A stretch of DNA of 64,000 nt from Croceibacterium ferulae (GCF_003660445.1 NZ_QZVQ01000003.1:186001-250000), one strand, 5' to 3'; counted from the stretch's first letter, positions 9,644-18,658 are shown. Translations and numbers: made by a program. Notes: generated by a model not told the origin, from the sequence alone.

Positions 9644-10303
9644 TCAGCCCGTCTGGCTGGCGGTGAAATGATTGCGCAGGTCGTCAAGCGTCTGGGCGAT
9701 ATGCACGGTGAGCATGGAGTGGAGCTGATCCGCGTCCCCGGCGATCCAGGTATCCAGGATGCCGCGATGCTCCAGATGCGCGCGATCCTCGCGGCCTGCG
9801 GGTTGCAGATGCGCGATCACGTAACGCTCCGCCAGGATCTCCAGCCGCTCCACCAGTTGAGTGGTCAGCAGCCGCCCGCCCGGGCGGACCAGCGCGACGT
9901 GGAACTCCCGGTTGCGGATCGCCACCTCGGCGCGGGTTTCAGCGCTGGCGGCGGCATCCAGCCGCTCGAACGCCTCGGTCACGGCTTGCCGGTCGTCATC
10001 GGTCGCCCGGACGCAGGCATAGGCGGCGGCCGCCGGCTCGATCGCCAGGCGCAGGTGGTAGATTTCCTCCGCCTCCGATGCTGACATCGGACGCACGAAC
10101 CAGCCTCGGTTGGCGCGGCTCGTGACCAGGCCCTCATGCTCCAGCCTGACGAGCGCCTCGCGCAGGGGGATCTTGCTGACGCCCAGCTCCGCCGCCAGCG
10201 CATCCTGCCGCACGGGTTCCATCACCACGATCTTGCCCTCCACGATGCGTTCGCGGATTACGTCAAAGATACGGTCGGCTAGCGTGCGGACGACAATGGT
10301 CAC
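9644..10303 (-). CDS. GntR family transcriptional regulator with FCD domain
   Basis: Ligand-responsive DNA-binding protein of 219 residues. The N-terminal winged helix contains the GntR signature (ELGVSKIPLREAL). The C-terminal FCD domain keeps the metal-binding histidines in NREFHVAL, EHRG and TVHIAQ. I chose the GTG start at 10303 because GGAG lies 8 bases upstream and the protein then begins just before the winged helix. The longer frame upstream runs through the promoter region. It heads the permease gene and faces the flavoprotein gene across 168 bases, which is typical for a local regulator. GTATAC palindromes at three nearby promoters are its likely operators. Confidence 0.9.
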   Translation of the reverse strand: MTIVVRTLADRIFDVIRERIVEGKIVVMEPVRQDALAAELGVSKIPLREALVRLEHEGLVTSRANRGWFVRPMSASEAEEIYHLRLAIEPAAAAYACVRATDDDRQAVTEAFERLDAAASAETRAEVAIRNREFHVALVRPGGRLLTTQLVERLEILAERYVIAHLQPAGREDRAHLEHRGILDTWIAGDADQLHSMLTVHIAQTLDDLRNHFTASQTG

Positions 10304-10434
10304 CAGATAATCTCCAAGCAGGTCCGCACGCCAGTCGGGGCGCGGGGCAGATGAGCAAAGCAGATACCCGGCCTGTGGCCTCCCCGCACATGGATAATCG
10401 ATCGACCTTGTCTCGGCCGCGATGGTTATATAAC

Positions 10435-10440
10435 GTATAC
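10435..10440. promoter_or_regulatory. Candidate GntR operator, copy 2 (GTATAC)
   Basis: GTATAC lies between the divergent GntR and flavoprotein genes. It directly follows a 10-base palindrome, GTTATATAAC (10425-10434). A -10-like TATAAC (10429-10434) is embedded there, so a bound regulator would cover the start of the rightward transcript. The flanks (ATAAC before, AAAAC after) resemble those of copies 1 and 3. Confidence 0.55.
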
Positions 10441-10471
10441 AAAACTTGTACCCACGTGCAACGGAGTTTTT

Positions 10472-11692
10472 GTGTCCAGGATTGTGGTGGTCGGCGCGGG
10501 GATCGTGGGCCTGTGCAGCGCGCTTCACCTGCTGGAGCGGGGCTGCGCCGTGACGGTGATCGACAATGACCCGGCGGGTCAGGCCGCGTCATGGGGCAAT
10601 GCCGGCCATATCGCGACCGAACAGGTGGAACCGCTGGCCTCGCCCGCAATGCTGCGGTCGGCCCCCGGCCGGCTGTTCATGCGGGGTGGGGCACTGGCCC
10701 TGCCGCCGCGCGCGCTGCGGTCGTGGCTGCCCTTTGCACTGCGCTTGGTCGCGGCATCGCGCCCCGCCTCCTTCGCGGCCGGGCGCGACGCGCTGGCGGC
10801 CCTGCTGCACCACGCGTTGCCGGCGTGGGAGGACGTGCTGCAGAAGGCCGGCACGCCCGACCTGTTGCGGCAGGACGGGCACTTCGTCCTGTGGCAGGAT
10901 GCCGCCGCCGCCGAGGCCGGGCAGGCCCATTGGGTGAATGCCGCCACGGGCACCGCCAGCGTCCACCCGGCGCACGGGGACGAACTCGCCCGGCTGACCG
11001 CGCTGTGCAGCGTACCGGTCGCGGGCGCGATCCGGTTCGACGGGACGGCGCAGATCGCCGACCTGGCCGGCTTGCGCGCCGCGCTGCGGGAGGCGGTGAT
11101 CGCGCGGGGCGGACGGCTGGTCGATGGCACCGCCACCCTGCAGATCCGCCGCGGCCGGGCGGAGGTCGACGGCATGGCGGATCACGCCGTGCTGGTCTGC
11201 GCGGGCGTGCGCTCCGCGGCGCTGATGCGGCAGGCCGGGCACCGGGTGCCGATCATCGCCGAACGTGGCTATCACATCCGCTCGACCGATCATGACTGGC
11301 CCGACGACATGCCCCCGGTGGTGTTCGAACAACGGTCGCTGATCGTCACCCGCTACCGCACCGCGCTGCAGGCCGCGAGCTTCGTGGAACTGCAGCAGCC
11401 GGACGCCCCGGCAGACCCGCGCAAGTGGGCGCGGCTGGAACGGCATGTCGGCGAATTGGGCCTGCCGATGCGCGGCCCGTTCCGCCGCTGGATCGGGTCG
11501 CGCCCCACCTTTCCGGATTACCTGCCGGCGATCGGCCGTTCCACCCGGGTCGGCAATCTGCACTATGCCTTCGGGCACCAGCATCTCGGCCTGACCCTGG
11601 CGCCGGTGACGGCCCGCGCGGTGGCTGCCATGATGGTGGGCGAGCAGCCGGACCTGTCGCTGGCGCCGTTTGACCTGGAACGTTTTGCATGA
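10472..11692 (+). CDS. FAD-dependent D-amino-acid dehydrogenase-like oxidoreductase
   Basis: DAO/DadA-family flavoprotein of 406 residues that should oxidise a D-amino acid or cyclic imino acid to the 2-oxo acid or imine and pass electrons to the respiratory chain. The Rossmann dinucleotide motif is at the extreme N-terminus (VVVGAGIVG), and the C-terminal FAD contact is in the GHQHLGLTLAP segment. The GTG start follows CGGAG by 5 bases. The gene is the first of a rightward pair with the Xaa-Pro peptidase. D-proline or hydroxyproline oxidation would fit the proline-directed neighbours, but no proline racemase is present in the window, so the substrate is speculative. Confidence 0.85.
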   Translation: MSRIVVVGAGIVGLCSALHLLERGCAVTVIDNDPAGQAASWGNAGHIATEQVEPLASPAMLRSAPGRLFMRGGALALPPRALRSWLPFALRLVAASRPASFAAGRDALAALLHHALPAWEDVLQKAGTPDLLRQDGHFVLWQDAAAAEAGQAHWVNAATGTASVHPAHGDELARLTALCSVPVAGAIRFDGTAQIADLAGLRAALREAVIARGGRLVDGTATLQIRRGRAEVDGMADHAVLVCAGVRSAALMRQAGHRVPIIAERGYHIRSTDHDWPDDMPPVVFEQRSLIVTRYRTALQAASFVELQQPDAPADPRKWARLERHVGELGLPMRGPFRRWIGSRPTFPDYLPAIGRSTRVGNLHYAFGHQHLGLTLAPVTARAVAAMMVGEQPDLSLAPFDLERFA

Positions 11693-11705
11693 AGGAACAG
11701 ATGCG

Positions 11706-12890
11706 ATGATCGGTGGATCGGATGCCCGGGCCGAACTGGACCGGCTGACACCCTGGCCGGACCCTGCCCCGGCGATCACCCCGGCGGAACGCGCCGAGCG
11801 CGTGGCGCGGGCGCGTGAGCTCTGCGCCGGGGCGGGCGCCGACGCGCTGCTGGTGAATGCCGGCCCGTCGCTGAGCTACTTCGCCGGCATACCGTGGGGG
11901 CAGACCGAACGGCTGGTCGCCATGCTGATCGTCGCCGCCGGCGACCCGGTGATGATCGTTCCCCATTTCGAGATCGGCACGCTGGAGGCCGACCTCGCCA
12001 TTCCGGTGGCCATCCGTTCGTGGGAGGAGGACGAGGATCCTGTGGCGCTGCTGCGGAATGCCTTGCGCGACCAGGGCGTCCGGCGTCTGGCGGTGGACCC
12101 CGAACTGCCGTTCCATTTCGCGGAGAAGCTGCGCCAGATCGCGGACGTCGAGCTGGTCGATGGCGCAGCGGCGATCAGCGGGTGCCGGATGGTGAAGTCG
12201 CCCGCCGAACTGGCGCTGTTGCAGCAGGCGAAATCCATGACCCTGCAGGTGCAGCACGCCGCCGCGCGCATTCTGCATCCCGGTATCCGGCAGAGCGAGG
12301 TCGTGCGCTTCATCGATGCCGCGCACCGGGCGCTGGGCGCCGCCGGGTCCAGCTTCTGCATCGTCCAGTTCGGCCAAGCGACCGCCTTTCCGCACGGACT
12401 GCCGGGGGACCGCGCCCTGGAGGACGGGCAGCTGGTGCTGGTGGATACGGGCTGCACCGTCGAAGGGTACCATTCCGACATCACCCGCACTTACGCCTAC
12501 GGCACCGTCCCGGCGGAGGTGCACGACATCTGGCACCTGGAACGGGCGGCGCAGGCTGCCGCCTTCGCCGCGGTGCGGCCGGGCGTCACCTGCGAGGCGG
12601 TGGACGCCGCCGCACGGGCGGTGCTGGTCGCAGGCGGACTGGGTCCGGACTATCGCCTGCCCGGCCTGCCGCACCGCACCGGCCACGGCATCGGCCTGTC
12701 AATCCATGAACCGGCCTATCTGGTGCGCGGCGACACAACCGTGCTGCAGCCGGGGATGTGCTTTTCCAACGAGCCGATGATCGTGGTGCCCAACCGATTC
12801 GGTATCCGGCTGGAAGACCATATGTTCGTTACCGAAACCGGCGCACAATGGTTCACCGCGCCGCAGATGAGCATCGAAGGTCCGGAGTGA
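11706..12890 (+). CDS. M24B Xaa-Pro aminopeptidase/dipeptidase
   Basis: Dinuclear metallopeptidase that cleaves Xaa-Pro bonds. The 394 residues hold a creatinase-type N-terminal domain (about 1-165) and a pita-bread catalytic domain. The metal ligands are visible in order: Asp in VDTGCT, Asp in HSDITRTY, His in GHGIGLSIHEP, Glu in SNEPM and Glu in RLEDH. The start is the ATG preceded by GAAGGA at 11691-11696. A second ATG 5 bases earlier is out of frame. No signal peptide is seen, so it acts in the cytoplasm on imported peptides. It lies 13 bases after the flavoprotein gene in the same transcription unit. Confidence 0.93.
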   Translation: MIGGSDARAELDRLTPWPDPAPAITPAERAERVARARELCAGAGADALLVNAGPSLSYFAGIPWGQTERLVAMLIVAAGDPVMIVPHFEIGTLEADLAIPVAIRSWEEDEDPVALLRNALRDQGVRRLAVDPELPFHFAEKLRQIADVELVDGAAAISGCRMVKSPAELALLQQAKSMTLQVQHAAARILHPGIRQSEVVRFIDAAHRALGAAGSSFCIVQFGQATAFPHGLPGDRALEDGQLVLVDTGCTVEGYHSDITRTYAYGTVPAEVHDIWHLERAAQAAAFAAVRPGVTCEAVDAAARAVLVAGGLGPDYRLPGLPHRTGHGIGLSIHEPAYLVRGDTTVLQPGMCFSNEPMIVVPNRFGIRLEDHMFVTETGAQWFTAPQMSIEGPE

Positions 12891-12909
12891 CAAAGGGCGT
12901 CAGCAGCGG

Positions 12910-12937
12910 TTGACAGCATGGGTGCGAGCCGTATCGT
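12910..12937 (+). promoter_or_regulatory. Promoter of the DUF885 gene
   Basis: A perfect -35 TTGACA (12910-12915) is followed by a 16-base spacer and a -10 TATCGT (12932-12937), which matches 4 of 6 positions. The GTATAC operator at 12942-12949 would overlap the transcription start, a classic repressor position. Confidence 0.6.
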
Positions 12938-12941
12938 ATTC

Positions 12942-12949
12942 CGTATACG
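12942..12949. promoter_or_regulatory. Candidate GntR operator, copy 3 (CGTATACG)
   Basis: The 8-base palindrome CGTATACG is identical to copy 1 and lies 27 bases upstream of the DUF885 start, just downstream of its -10 element. A partial direct repeat (CGTAT, 12935-12939) precedes it. Confidence 0.6.
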
Positions 12950-12976
12950 ATTCTTTTGCTTCTCAGGAGTCAGCTG

Positions 12977-14773
12977 ATGCGGCCTTCGACCCGGATTGTT
13001 CTCGCGTCTTTTTCAGCAATGGCCTGCGTGGCGGGCCACCCGCTCCGCGCCCAGCCGGACCCGGCACCGGTAGCGGCCGCGAGCACGGATGCAGATGCGC
13101 AGCTGCGTGACCTGTACGAAAGCGACTGGGCCTGGCGCGAACAGCAGGGGCTGACCCGCGGCCGGGGCGGGCAAGGCGCCGCGTCACTGCCGCAGGTCGA
13201 CCCGGCGACGCAGCAGGTGCGGCTCGCGCACTGGACCGATGTGCTCGCCAGGCTGGATGCCATCGCGCCCGAAGCGCTGTCTGCCGAGGAGCGGATCAAC
13301 GCCGCCGTGCTGCGGGAGGTGGCGCAGACCGCGGCCGACAATATCCGCTTCCGCACCTATGAACGGCCGTTCAATGCCGACACCTTCTTCTGGTCCGGCC
13401 TCAGCCCGATCACGGGCGGCTTCGCCACGGCACAGGAATATCGCGACTACATCGCCCGGATGCGCGACATACCCCGCTATTTCGACGATCAGGTCGCGAA
13501 CATGCGGGCCGGGCTGGCCCGCGGCTTCACCGTTCCCCGCATTGCCGCGACCGGACGGGAGGAGACGATGCGCGGCTTCCTGCCCGCCGACCGCAGCAAC
13601 GCATTCTGGACCGCCTTCGCCGCCATGCCCGACACCATTCCGGCGGCCGAGCAGGAGGCCTTGCGGCAGGAGGGCGAGGCCGCGATCCGCGACAGCGTGG
13701 CGCCTGCCTATGCGAAGCTGCATGCCTTCATGGTGGACGAATACCTGCCGGGAGCGACCACGGCGATCGGCGCGCGCGACTTGCCGGGCGGGGCTGAATT
13801 CTACCAGGCGCAGATCCGCGGCTTCACCACGATCGACCTGACGGCGGAAGAGATCCACGCCATCGGCCTGGCAGAGGTGGCGCGCATCCGGGCGGAGATG
13901 GAGCGCGTCAGGCAGGAAGCTGGCTTCGATGGCGACCTGTCGGCCTTCATGGAGTTCCTGCGCACGGACCCGCAATTCGAGGCGAAGACCCCGTACGAGT
14001 TGCTGGCCAAGTCATCCTATGTCGTGAAGCGGATGGACAGCCGGCTGGGCGAATTCATCGGCTTCCTGCCACGGCGGCGGCACGGGATCGTGCCGGTGCC
14101 GCCGGCCCTGGCCCCCATCTTCACCGGCGGGCGCGGCGGGATCGAGAACTGCATGATGAACACCTACAACCTGCCGGCCCGCAGGCTGTATACCCTGCCC
14201 GCCCTGACCGTTCACGAATGCACGCCCGGCCATTCCCTGCAGGCCGCCATCGCGCAGGAGGCGCAGCGCCGGCCGGCCTTTCGCCGCGCCGCCGGCTTCT
14301 CCGGCTATGGCGAAGGCTGGGCGCTCTACTGGGAATGGCTGGCGGGGCAGATCGGCATCTACGAAACTCCGTACGAGGAATTCGGCCAGCTGACTTACGA
14401 GATGTGGCGCGCCGCCCGCCTAGTGATCGACACCGGGATCCATCAATATGGGTGGAGCCGCGAACAGGCGCAGTCATACCTGCGGGACAATGCCGCCCTG
14501 GCCGATCACGAGATCACCACGGAGATCGACCGCTACATCGCATGGCCCGGACAGGCGCTGGCCTACAAGCTGGGTGAGTTGCTTATCCGCCGCAAGCGGG
14601 CGGAGGCGCAGGAGGCGCTCGGCACGGCATTCGACGATCGCAACTTCCATGATGCGATCCTGGCATTGGGAGAGGTGCCGTTGCCGGTGCTGGAGGCCAG
14701 GCTGGACCAGTTCATCGCCGATGGCGGGCAGCTGCCGCCGGGCTGGAACCCGGCCCTGCCCGAAGCAAGGTAG
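12977..14773 (+). CDS. Secreted DUF885 family putative metallopeptidase
   Basis: A 598-residue protein with a short signal peptide ending near LRAQ. The DUF885 signature HECTPGH, a variant of the zinc-binding HExxH theme, lies near residue 415, followed by the conserved GYGEGWALYWEWL helix. Family members are presumed periplasmic peptidases and few have been tested. The ATG at 12977 has AGGAG 7 bases upstream; a TTG 21 bases earlier in frame is less likely. Its own promoter carries the GTATAC operator, tying it to the flavoprotein/peptidase/permease group. Probable role: trimming peptides outside the inner membrane. Confidence 0.85.
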   Translation: MRPSTRIVLASFSAMACVAGHPLRAQPDPAPVAAASTDADAQLRDLYESDWAWREQQGLTRGRGGQGAASLPQVDPATQQVRLAHWTDVLARLDAIAPEALSAEERINAAVLREVAQTAADNIRFRTYERPFNADTFFWSGLSPITGGFATAQEYRDYIARMRDIPRYFDDQVANMRAGLARGFTVPRIAATGREETMRGFLPADRSNAFWTAFAAMPDTIPAAEQEALRQEGEAAIRDSVAPAYAKLHAFMVDEYLPGATTAIGARDLPGGAEFYQAQIRGFTTIDLTAEEIHAIGLAEVARIRAEMERVRQEAGFDGDLSAFMEFLRTDPQFEAKTPYELLAKSSYVVKRMDSRLGEFIGFLPRRRHGIVPVPPALAPIFTGGRGGIENCMMNTYNLPARRLYTLPALTVHECTPGHSLQAAIAQEAQRRPAFRRAAGFSGYGEGWALYWEWLAGQIGIYETPYEEFGQLTYEMWRAARLVIDTGIHQYGWSREQAQSYLRDNAALADHEITTEIDRYIAWPGQALAYKLGELLIRRKRAEAQEALGTAFDDRNFHDAILALGEVPLPVLEARLDQFIADGGQLPPGWNPALPEAR

Positions 14774-14872
14774 ACGCGCGCCGCCGCTCACGATTACGGC
14801 CGACAGTGGTAGCGAAAGGCGCTGCAATTTGGCGCGGTATTATTTTACCGTGCTGCAAACCGGCGGAAAACC

Positions 14873-14901
14873 TTGACCAATCGCTCTGTTGCGGCTTAGA
14901 G
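14873..14901 (+). promoter_or_regulatory. Possible promoter of rplM-rpsI
   Basis: TTGACC (14873-14878) and TTAGAG (14896-14901) are separated by 17 bases, about 80 bases upstream of rplM. The -35 is good and the -10 is poor. The 208-base gap between the DUF885 gene and rplM otherwise shows no gene. Confidence 0.4.
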
Positions 14902-14981
14902 CGCGCCCACTTCGCCAGAGGTCGGCCCGTTCGCGTGCCCCGATGCGAATCATCTGAGCAGTTCAAGCAAACGGAGCAGCC

Positions 14982-15461
14982 ATGAAGGCGCTGAGCAAGC
15001 AGACACGGTCGATCAAGCCGGCCGAAGTCGAAAAGAAGTGGCACGTCATCGACGCCGAAGGGCTGGTCGTGGGCCGTGTGGCGGTGATCATCGCCAATTA
15101 CCTGCGCGGCAAGCACAAGCCGAGCTACACCCCGCATGTCGATTGCGGCGATCACGTGATCGTCATCAATGCCGACAAGGTCCGCTTCACCGGCAACAAG
15201 CGGCAGGAAAAGACCTACTACAAGCACACCGGCTATGCCGGCGGCATCAAGGCGGTGACCGCGGCCAAGGTGCTGGACGGCCGCTTCCCGGAGCGCGTGC
15301 TGGAAAAGGCTGTCGAGCGCATGGTTCCGCGTGGCCCGCTGGGTCGTGACCAGATGCGTGCCCTGCACCTTTATAACGGGACCGAGCACCCGCATGCCGG
15401 GCAGCAGCCCGAAACGCTCGACGTCGTTTCCCTGAACCGCAAGAACAAGGTTGCCGCGTAA
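14982..15461 (+). CDS. rplM: 50S ribosomal protein L13
   Basis: Structural protein of the large ribosomal subunit, 159 residues against about 142 in E. coli; the extra residues are at the C-terminus, as is common in sphingomonads. The conserved segments [13 protein letters not shown] and the GMVPRGPLG-type loop ([10 protein letters not shown]) are clear. The start follows GGAG by 5 bases. The stop overlaps the start of rpsI by one base (TAATG), giving the universal rplM-rpsI pair with translational coupling. Confidence 0.98.
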   Translation: MKALSKQTRSIKPAEVEKKWHVIDAEGLVVGRVAVIIANYLRGKHKPSYTPHVDCGDHVIVINADKVRFTGNKRQEKTYYKHTGYAGGIKAVTAAKVLDGRFPERVLEKAVERMVPRGPLGRDQMRALHLYNGTEHPHAGQQPETLDVVSLNRKNKVAA

Positions 15462-15994
15462 TGGCCGACACCACCAACACCGTCACCGACCTGGCCGACC
15501 TGCAGGATCTGGGCACCGCCGCCACGGGCGACGATGAGGCCGGCGAAACCGTCGTAAAGACCCCCCGCGTCTCCAACGCTCCGCTGCGCGAGCAGCAGAT
15601 CGACGCGCAGGGCCGCGCCTATGCCACCGGCCGCCGCAAGGACGCGGTTGCCCGCGTGTGGATCAAGCCCGGCAGCGGCAAGATCGTGGTCAATGGCCGC
15701 GAGCAGGAATCCTATTTCGCGCGTCCGACCCTGCGTCTGGTGATCAACCAGCCGTTCCAGGTGGCCGAGCGTGAAGGCCAGTACGACGTGATCGCCACCG
15801 TCAAGGGCGGCGGCCTGTCCGGCCAGGCCGGCGCTGTGAAGCACGGCATCAGCCAGGCGCTGACCAAGTACGAGCCCACGCTGCGTGCCGAGGTCAAGGC
15901 CGCCGGCTTCCTGACCCGCGACAGCCGCACGGTGGAACGCAAGAAGTACGGCCGTGCCAAGGCGCGCAAGAGCTTCCAGTTCTCCAAGCGCTGA
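15461..15994 (+). CDS. rpsI: 30S ribosomal protein S9
   Basis: Structural protein of the small subunit whose C-terminal tail reaches the P-site tRNA. It has 177 residues with an N-terminal acidic extension of about 45 residues before the core begins ([14 protein letters not shown]), a feature of alphaproteobacterial S9. It ends in the conserved [11 protein letters not shown]. The start codon overlaps the rplM stop. A rho-independent terminator follows 36 bases after the stop. Confidence 0.98.
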   Translation: MADTTNTVTDLADLQDLGTAATGDDEAGETVVKTPRVSNAPLREQQIDAQGRAYATGRRKDAVARVWIKPGSGKIVVNGREQESYFARPTLRLVINQPFQVAEREGQYDVIATVKGGGLSGQAGAVKHGISQALTKYEPTLRAEVKAAGFLTRDSRTVERKKYGRAKARKSFQFSKR

Positions 15995-16030
15995 TCGGTT
16001 CTCGGCCGAATACGCCAACCGAACACAAGA

Positions 16031-16058
16031 GGGCGGTCCTGCGGGGCCGCCCTTTTTT
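16031..16058 (+). terminator. Rho-independent terminator of rplM-rpsI
   Basis: A 9-bp stem with one G-T pair (16031-16039 with 16044-16052) and the loop TGCG is followed by six T residues. Confidence 0.9.
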
Positions 16059-16095
16059 GTTGCCTGCATCACGCCGGTGGGTGCAGCCTGCCCGC

Positions 16096-16368
16096 ATGAC
16101 GAACGCTGCCCTTGTCCGCCCCCTGAGTCGCCCGCTCTGGCTTGGTGCGGCCATGCTGTTGCTGCTGCCGGCGATCGCCGCGCTGTTCACATCGCAGATG
16201 CGCTGGGGCGCGGAGGATTTCGCCGCGCTTGCCGTGCTGCTGCTGGGCACCGGCCTGCTGATCGAAGGCGCGCGGCGGATCGGCCCGGCGTGGACGCGGG
16301 GTGCGGCGATCGCTGCAGTGCTGGGGCTGGCCGTGCTGGTCTGGGCGCTGCTGGCAACGGCGGACTGA
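16096..16368 (+). CDS. Small hypothetical membrane protein
   Basis: A 90-residue protein with three predicted transmembrane helices (about 12-30, 40-57 and 68-87) and no recognisable domain. The amphipathic MRWGAEDFA stretch between helices 1 and 2 resembles small sphingomonad membrane proteins of unknown role. The ATG at 16096 has no clear ribosome-binding site. A TTG 39 bases upstream would overlap the terminator T-run and is unlikely. The gene stands alone between the ribosomal operon and a convergent phosphoesterase. Confidence 0.6.
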   Translation: MTNAALVRPLSRPLWLGAAMLLLLPAIAALFTSQMRWGAEDFAALAVLLLGTGLLIEGARRIGPAWTRGAAIAAVLGLAVLVWALLATAD

Positions 16369-16392
16369 TCGCGCCGCCGCCCATTCCGCCTG

Positions 16393-17250
16393 TCAGTGGA
16401 CCGGCGGATCGACCGGCGGTACCGCCCTGACGGGGGCCACGGGATCGCCGGGCGCGCGCGGCGGCAGCGCGTCTTCGGGCACGTCGCCGATCTGCATCTC
16501 CGGCGTCGGCACCGCTTCCAGATTGCGCGCGCGCACCTGCAGCGTCTGCCCGTCCCAGCGTAATTCGTTGAAGCTGGGCGGAGTGGACCGGACCCGCTGC
16601 GACAGCGTACCCGCGCCGATCATCCGCACCGGACCGGCGGGCGTGTCCTCCATGATGTCGAACGGATCGTGCACATGGCCGCTCAGCACGCCCAGCACCC
16701 GCCGCTTGGCCAGCTCCGCGAGCGCATGGCTGCCACCGTGAGTCAGTGCGGTGCCCTGGGTGCCGACCTCCCGCAACGGGTGATGCACCGCCACCAGCGC
16801 GCGCGTGCCCGCCGGCAGCGCGTCGAGCGCGGCCAGGCATTTGCGCAAGGCCGCCTTCGTTACCCAGCCCTTGGACCAGTTGAAGCGCGGCTGCGCGCGG
16901 ATGGCGGTCTTCAGCGGCACGATGGCCAGGCCGGGCAGGTCCAGCTCCCGCTCCACCAGCGCCTGCACCGCGCCAAACCGGCGATAGGGCGCGAAGAACC
17001 GCTCCAGCAGGTTGAAATAGGGCAGATCGTGATTGCCTACGCCGACCGTCACCGGCGCCTCGAGAGACTGGATCCAGCGGCATGCGGCGGTGAATTCGTG
17101 GCTGCGCGCGCGCATGGTCAGGTCGCCGGTCAGCGCCACGCCGGCCGGTTTCTGGCGGGCGATCTCGTCCCGGGCCCAGGCCACGGCACGTGTGTCCTCC
17201 AGCCCGAAATGCACGTCGCTGATATGGAACAGCAGGGTCTCGGTACTCAT
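16393..17250 (-). CDS. Calcineurin-like metallophosphoesterase
   Basis: A 285-residue class III phosphoesterase, related to Icc/CpdA-type enzymes. The dimetal site is complete: DVHFG, GDLTM, GNHD, HHPL and GHVHDP in order. Family members hydrolyse cyclic nucleotides, phosphodiesters or phospholipid headgroups; the substrate cannot be assigned here. Its ATG overlaps the stop of the upstream lipid kinase gene (ATGA), so the two are coupled. A pairing with a lipid kinase suggests membrane lipid metabolism, which is inference. Confidence 0.9.
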   Translation of the reverse strand: MSTETLLFHISDVHFGLEDTRAVAWARDEIARQKPAGVALTGDLTMRARSHEFTAACRWIQSLEAPVTVGVGNHDLPYFNLLERFFAPYRRFGAVQALVERELDLPGLAIVPLKTAIRAQPRFNWSKGWVTKAALRKCLAALDALPAGTRALVAVHHPLREVGTQGTALTHGGSHALAELAKRRVLGVLSGHVHDPFDIMEDTPAGPVRMIGAGTLSQRVRSTPPSFNELRWDGQTLQVRARNLEAVPTPEMQIGDVPEDALPPRAPGDPVAPVRAVPPVDPPVH

Positions 17251-18098
17251 GCGGCGGTCGCTATCAGATCAACCTCGCTCGGGGCCAGGGTGAAGGTCGT
17301 GCGCGGCGCGGGTTCTGCCGGCTCGCCGTCGATCAGCATGCCGAACGGCTTGCCGGCCACGCTGGCGAAGGTCACCTCCTGCACGGTGCCAAGCCGGTCA
17401 TGCGGTCCCTCGCGAAAATTGCGCCGCATCAAAGCCCAACCCTGCTGCAGGTAATCTCCGGCACTGTCGGCGTGATAGGCATCCACTTGCAGGCCGTCAT
17501 CCCGCGGGGTCAGCATCAGCAGCGGATAGCCCTCGGCCCGGCCCAGCACCGGATCGACACAGGCGATCATGTCGCCGGACAGGGACTCGGTGACGGCCGC
17601 CACTGCGCCAGCCGCCAGATCCAGCACCGCGACATCGCGCATCGCCTCCCGCACCTGGTTCCAGCTGGTGCCCGGGCCTGCCAGCACCCCTGCCAGCGCA
17701 TCGCCCGCCGGGCTGCGGGCCAGGCCGGGGCGGCGCGTCCGGTAACGGCCATTGGCGGCGTCGGCGATCACCTGGTCCATGCTGCGGTCGCCATGCAGGC
17801 GATGGAACAGCAGGTTCATGGTGCCGCCGGGCAGCACCAGCACCTCCCCACCCCAGCCGGCCAGCGCGGTGATCGTCGCATTGATGGTGCCATCGCCCGC
17901 GAACACCGCCAGCAGCCCGATCCCGGCCGCGTCCAGCATGGCTGGCGTGGGCAGGTCTTCCGCCGGGAAGGTGGTGCGCTGCGCCACGCGCACGCCATGA
18001 TCGCCGCAGCACTTGTGCAGTGCCTCCACCGCATCATCGTCGTTGCTGCCGCTGGAAGCATTGTTGACCAGCCATAGGGCGCGAGGTTCAGCCATCAT
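17247..18098 (-). CDS. Diacylglycerol/lipid kinase family protein
   Basis: A 283-residue member of the DAGK catalytic family (YegS/LCB5-like), which phosphorylates lipid hydroxyls with ATP. The nucleotide-binding motif appears as FAGDGTINATITAL (canonical GGDGT with the first Gly changed to Ala), and the NxxSGSND turn near the N-terminus is present. The C-terminal beta-sandwich is shorter than in YegS. It overlaps the phosphoesterase by 4 bases and lies 54 bases downstream of a small membrane-protein gene on the same strand. Confidence 0.82.
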   Translation of the reverse strand: MMAEPRALWLVNNASSGSNDDDAVEALHKCCGDHGVRVAQRTTFPAEDLPTPAMLDAAGIGLLAVFAGDGTINATITALAGWGGEVLVLPGGTMNLLFHRLHGDRSMDQVIADAANGRYRTRRPGLARSPAGDALAGVLAGPGTSWNQVREAMRDVAVLDLAAGAVAAVTESLSGDMIACVDPVLGRAEGYPLLMLTPRDDGLQVDAYHADSAGDYLQQGWALMRRNFREGPHDRLGTVQEVTFASVAGKPFGMLIDGEPAEPAPRTTFTLAPSEVDLIATAA

Positions 18099-18152
18099 CC
18101 GCCAAAGCGTCGGAACGCCCGCCTGTTCCCGCGCGATGCTTTGTCGCGCCCC

Positions 18153-18410
18153 TCAACGCTGCCGCAGCAGCAACCAGGCACCGCCGGCACTGACCAGCGT
18201 GTACCCGGCGTAGAACCAGACCCAATGCGGATAGCCGCCCTGCACCAGCAGCAGGGCGCCCAGCAGCACGGCGAATTCCGCCGCCATGGTGGCGCGCCCC
18301 GCCCAGCGTGGCCAGCCCATGCCCGCCAGCATGCGCCGCCGCTGGTCCAGCACCGCGGCATGCAGCGCGAAATTGGCGATGCCCAGCAGGAAGGCCAGGA
18401 TCAGCGCCAT
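18153..18410 (-). CDS. Small hypothetical membrane protein
   Basis: An 85-residue protein with two or three hydrophobic helices separated by a basic loop (DQRRRMLAGMGW). No domain is recognised. It is on the same strand as the lipid kinase gene 54 bases downstream and could be cotranscribed with it. No strong Shine-Dalgarno sequence is visible. The call rests on the continuous helix-like hydrophobic pattern. Confidence 0.5.
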   Translation of the reverse strand: MALILAFLLGIANFALHAAVLDQRRRMLAGMGWPRWAGRATMAAEFAVLLGALLLVQGGYPHWVWFYAGYTLVSAGGAWLLLRQR

Positions 18411-18658
18411 GCCGCACCCCCGGTGCCGGTGGCCGCACGCCGCCGGTCGGGCCAGGACGGCGCTTCGCCGGACGCGCCCGGCGGTTCATCCCTGCTGCCG
18501 CCCGTGGTCGAACGACGTCCATGCCCGGTCGATGCCGGCGCGCGACGGGCGCGGCGACGGCCTATTGCATGACTCGTGCCCCGCCGGTTCCCTAGTCCCG
18601 AACAAGGCGGGGCACACCCGAGACCAGACCAACCCGTGACCACAAGGAGAGAGGCATC

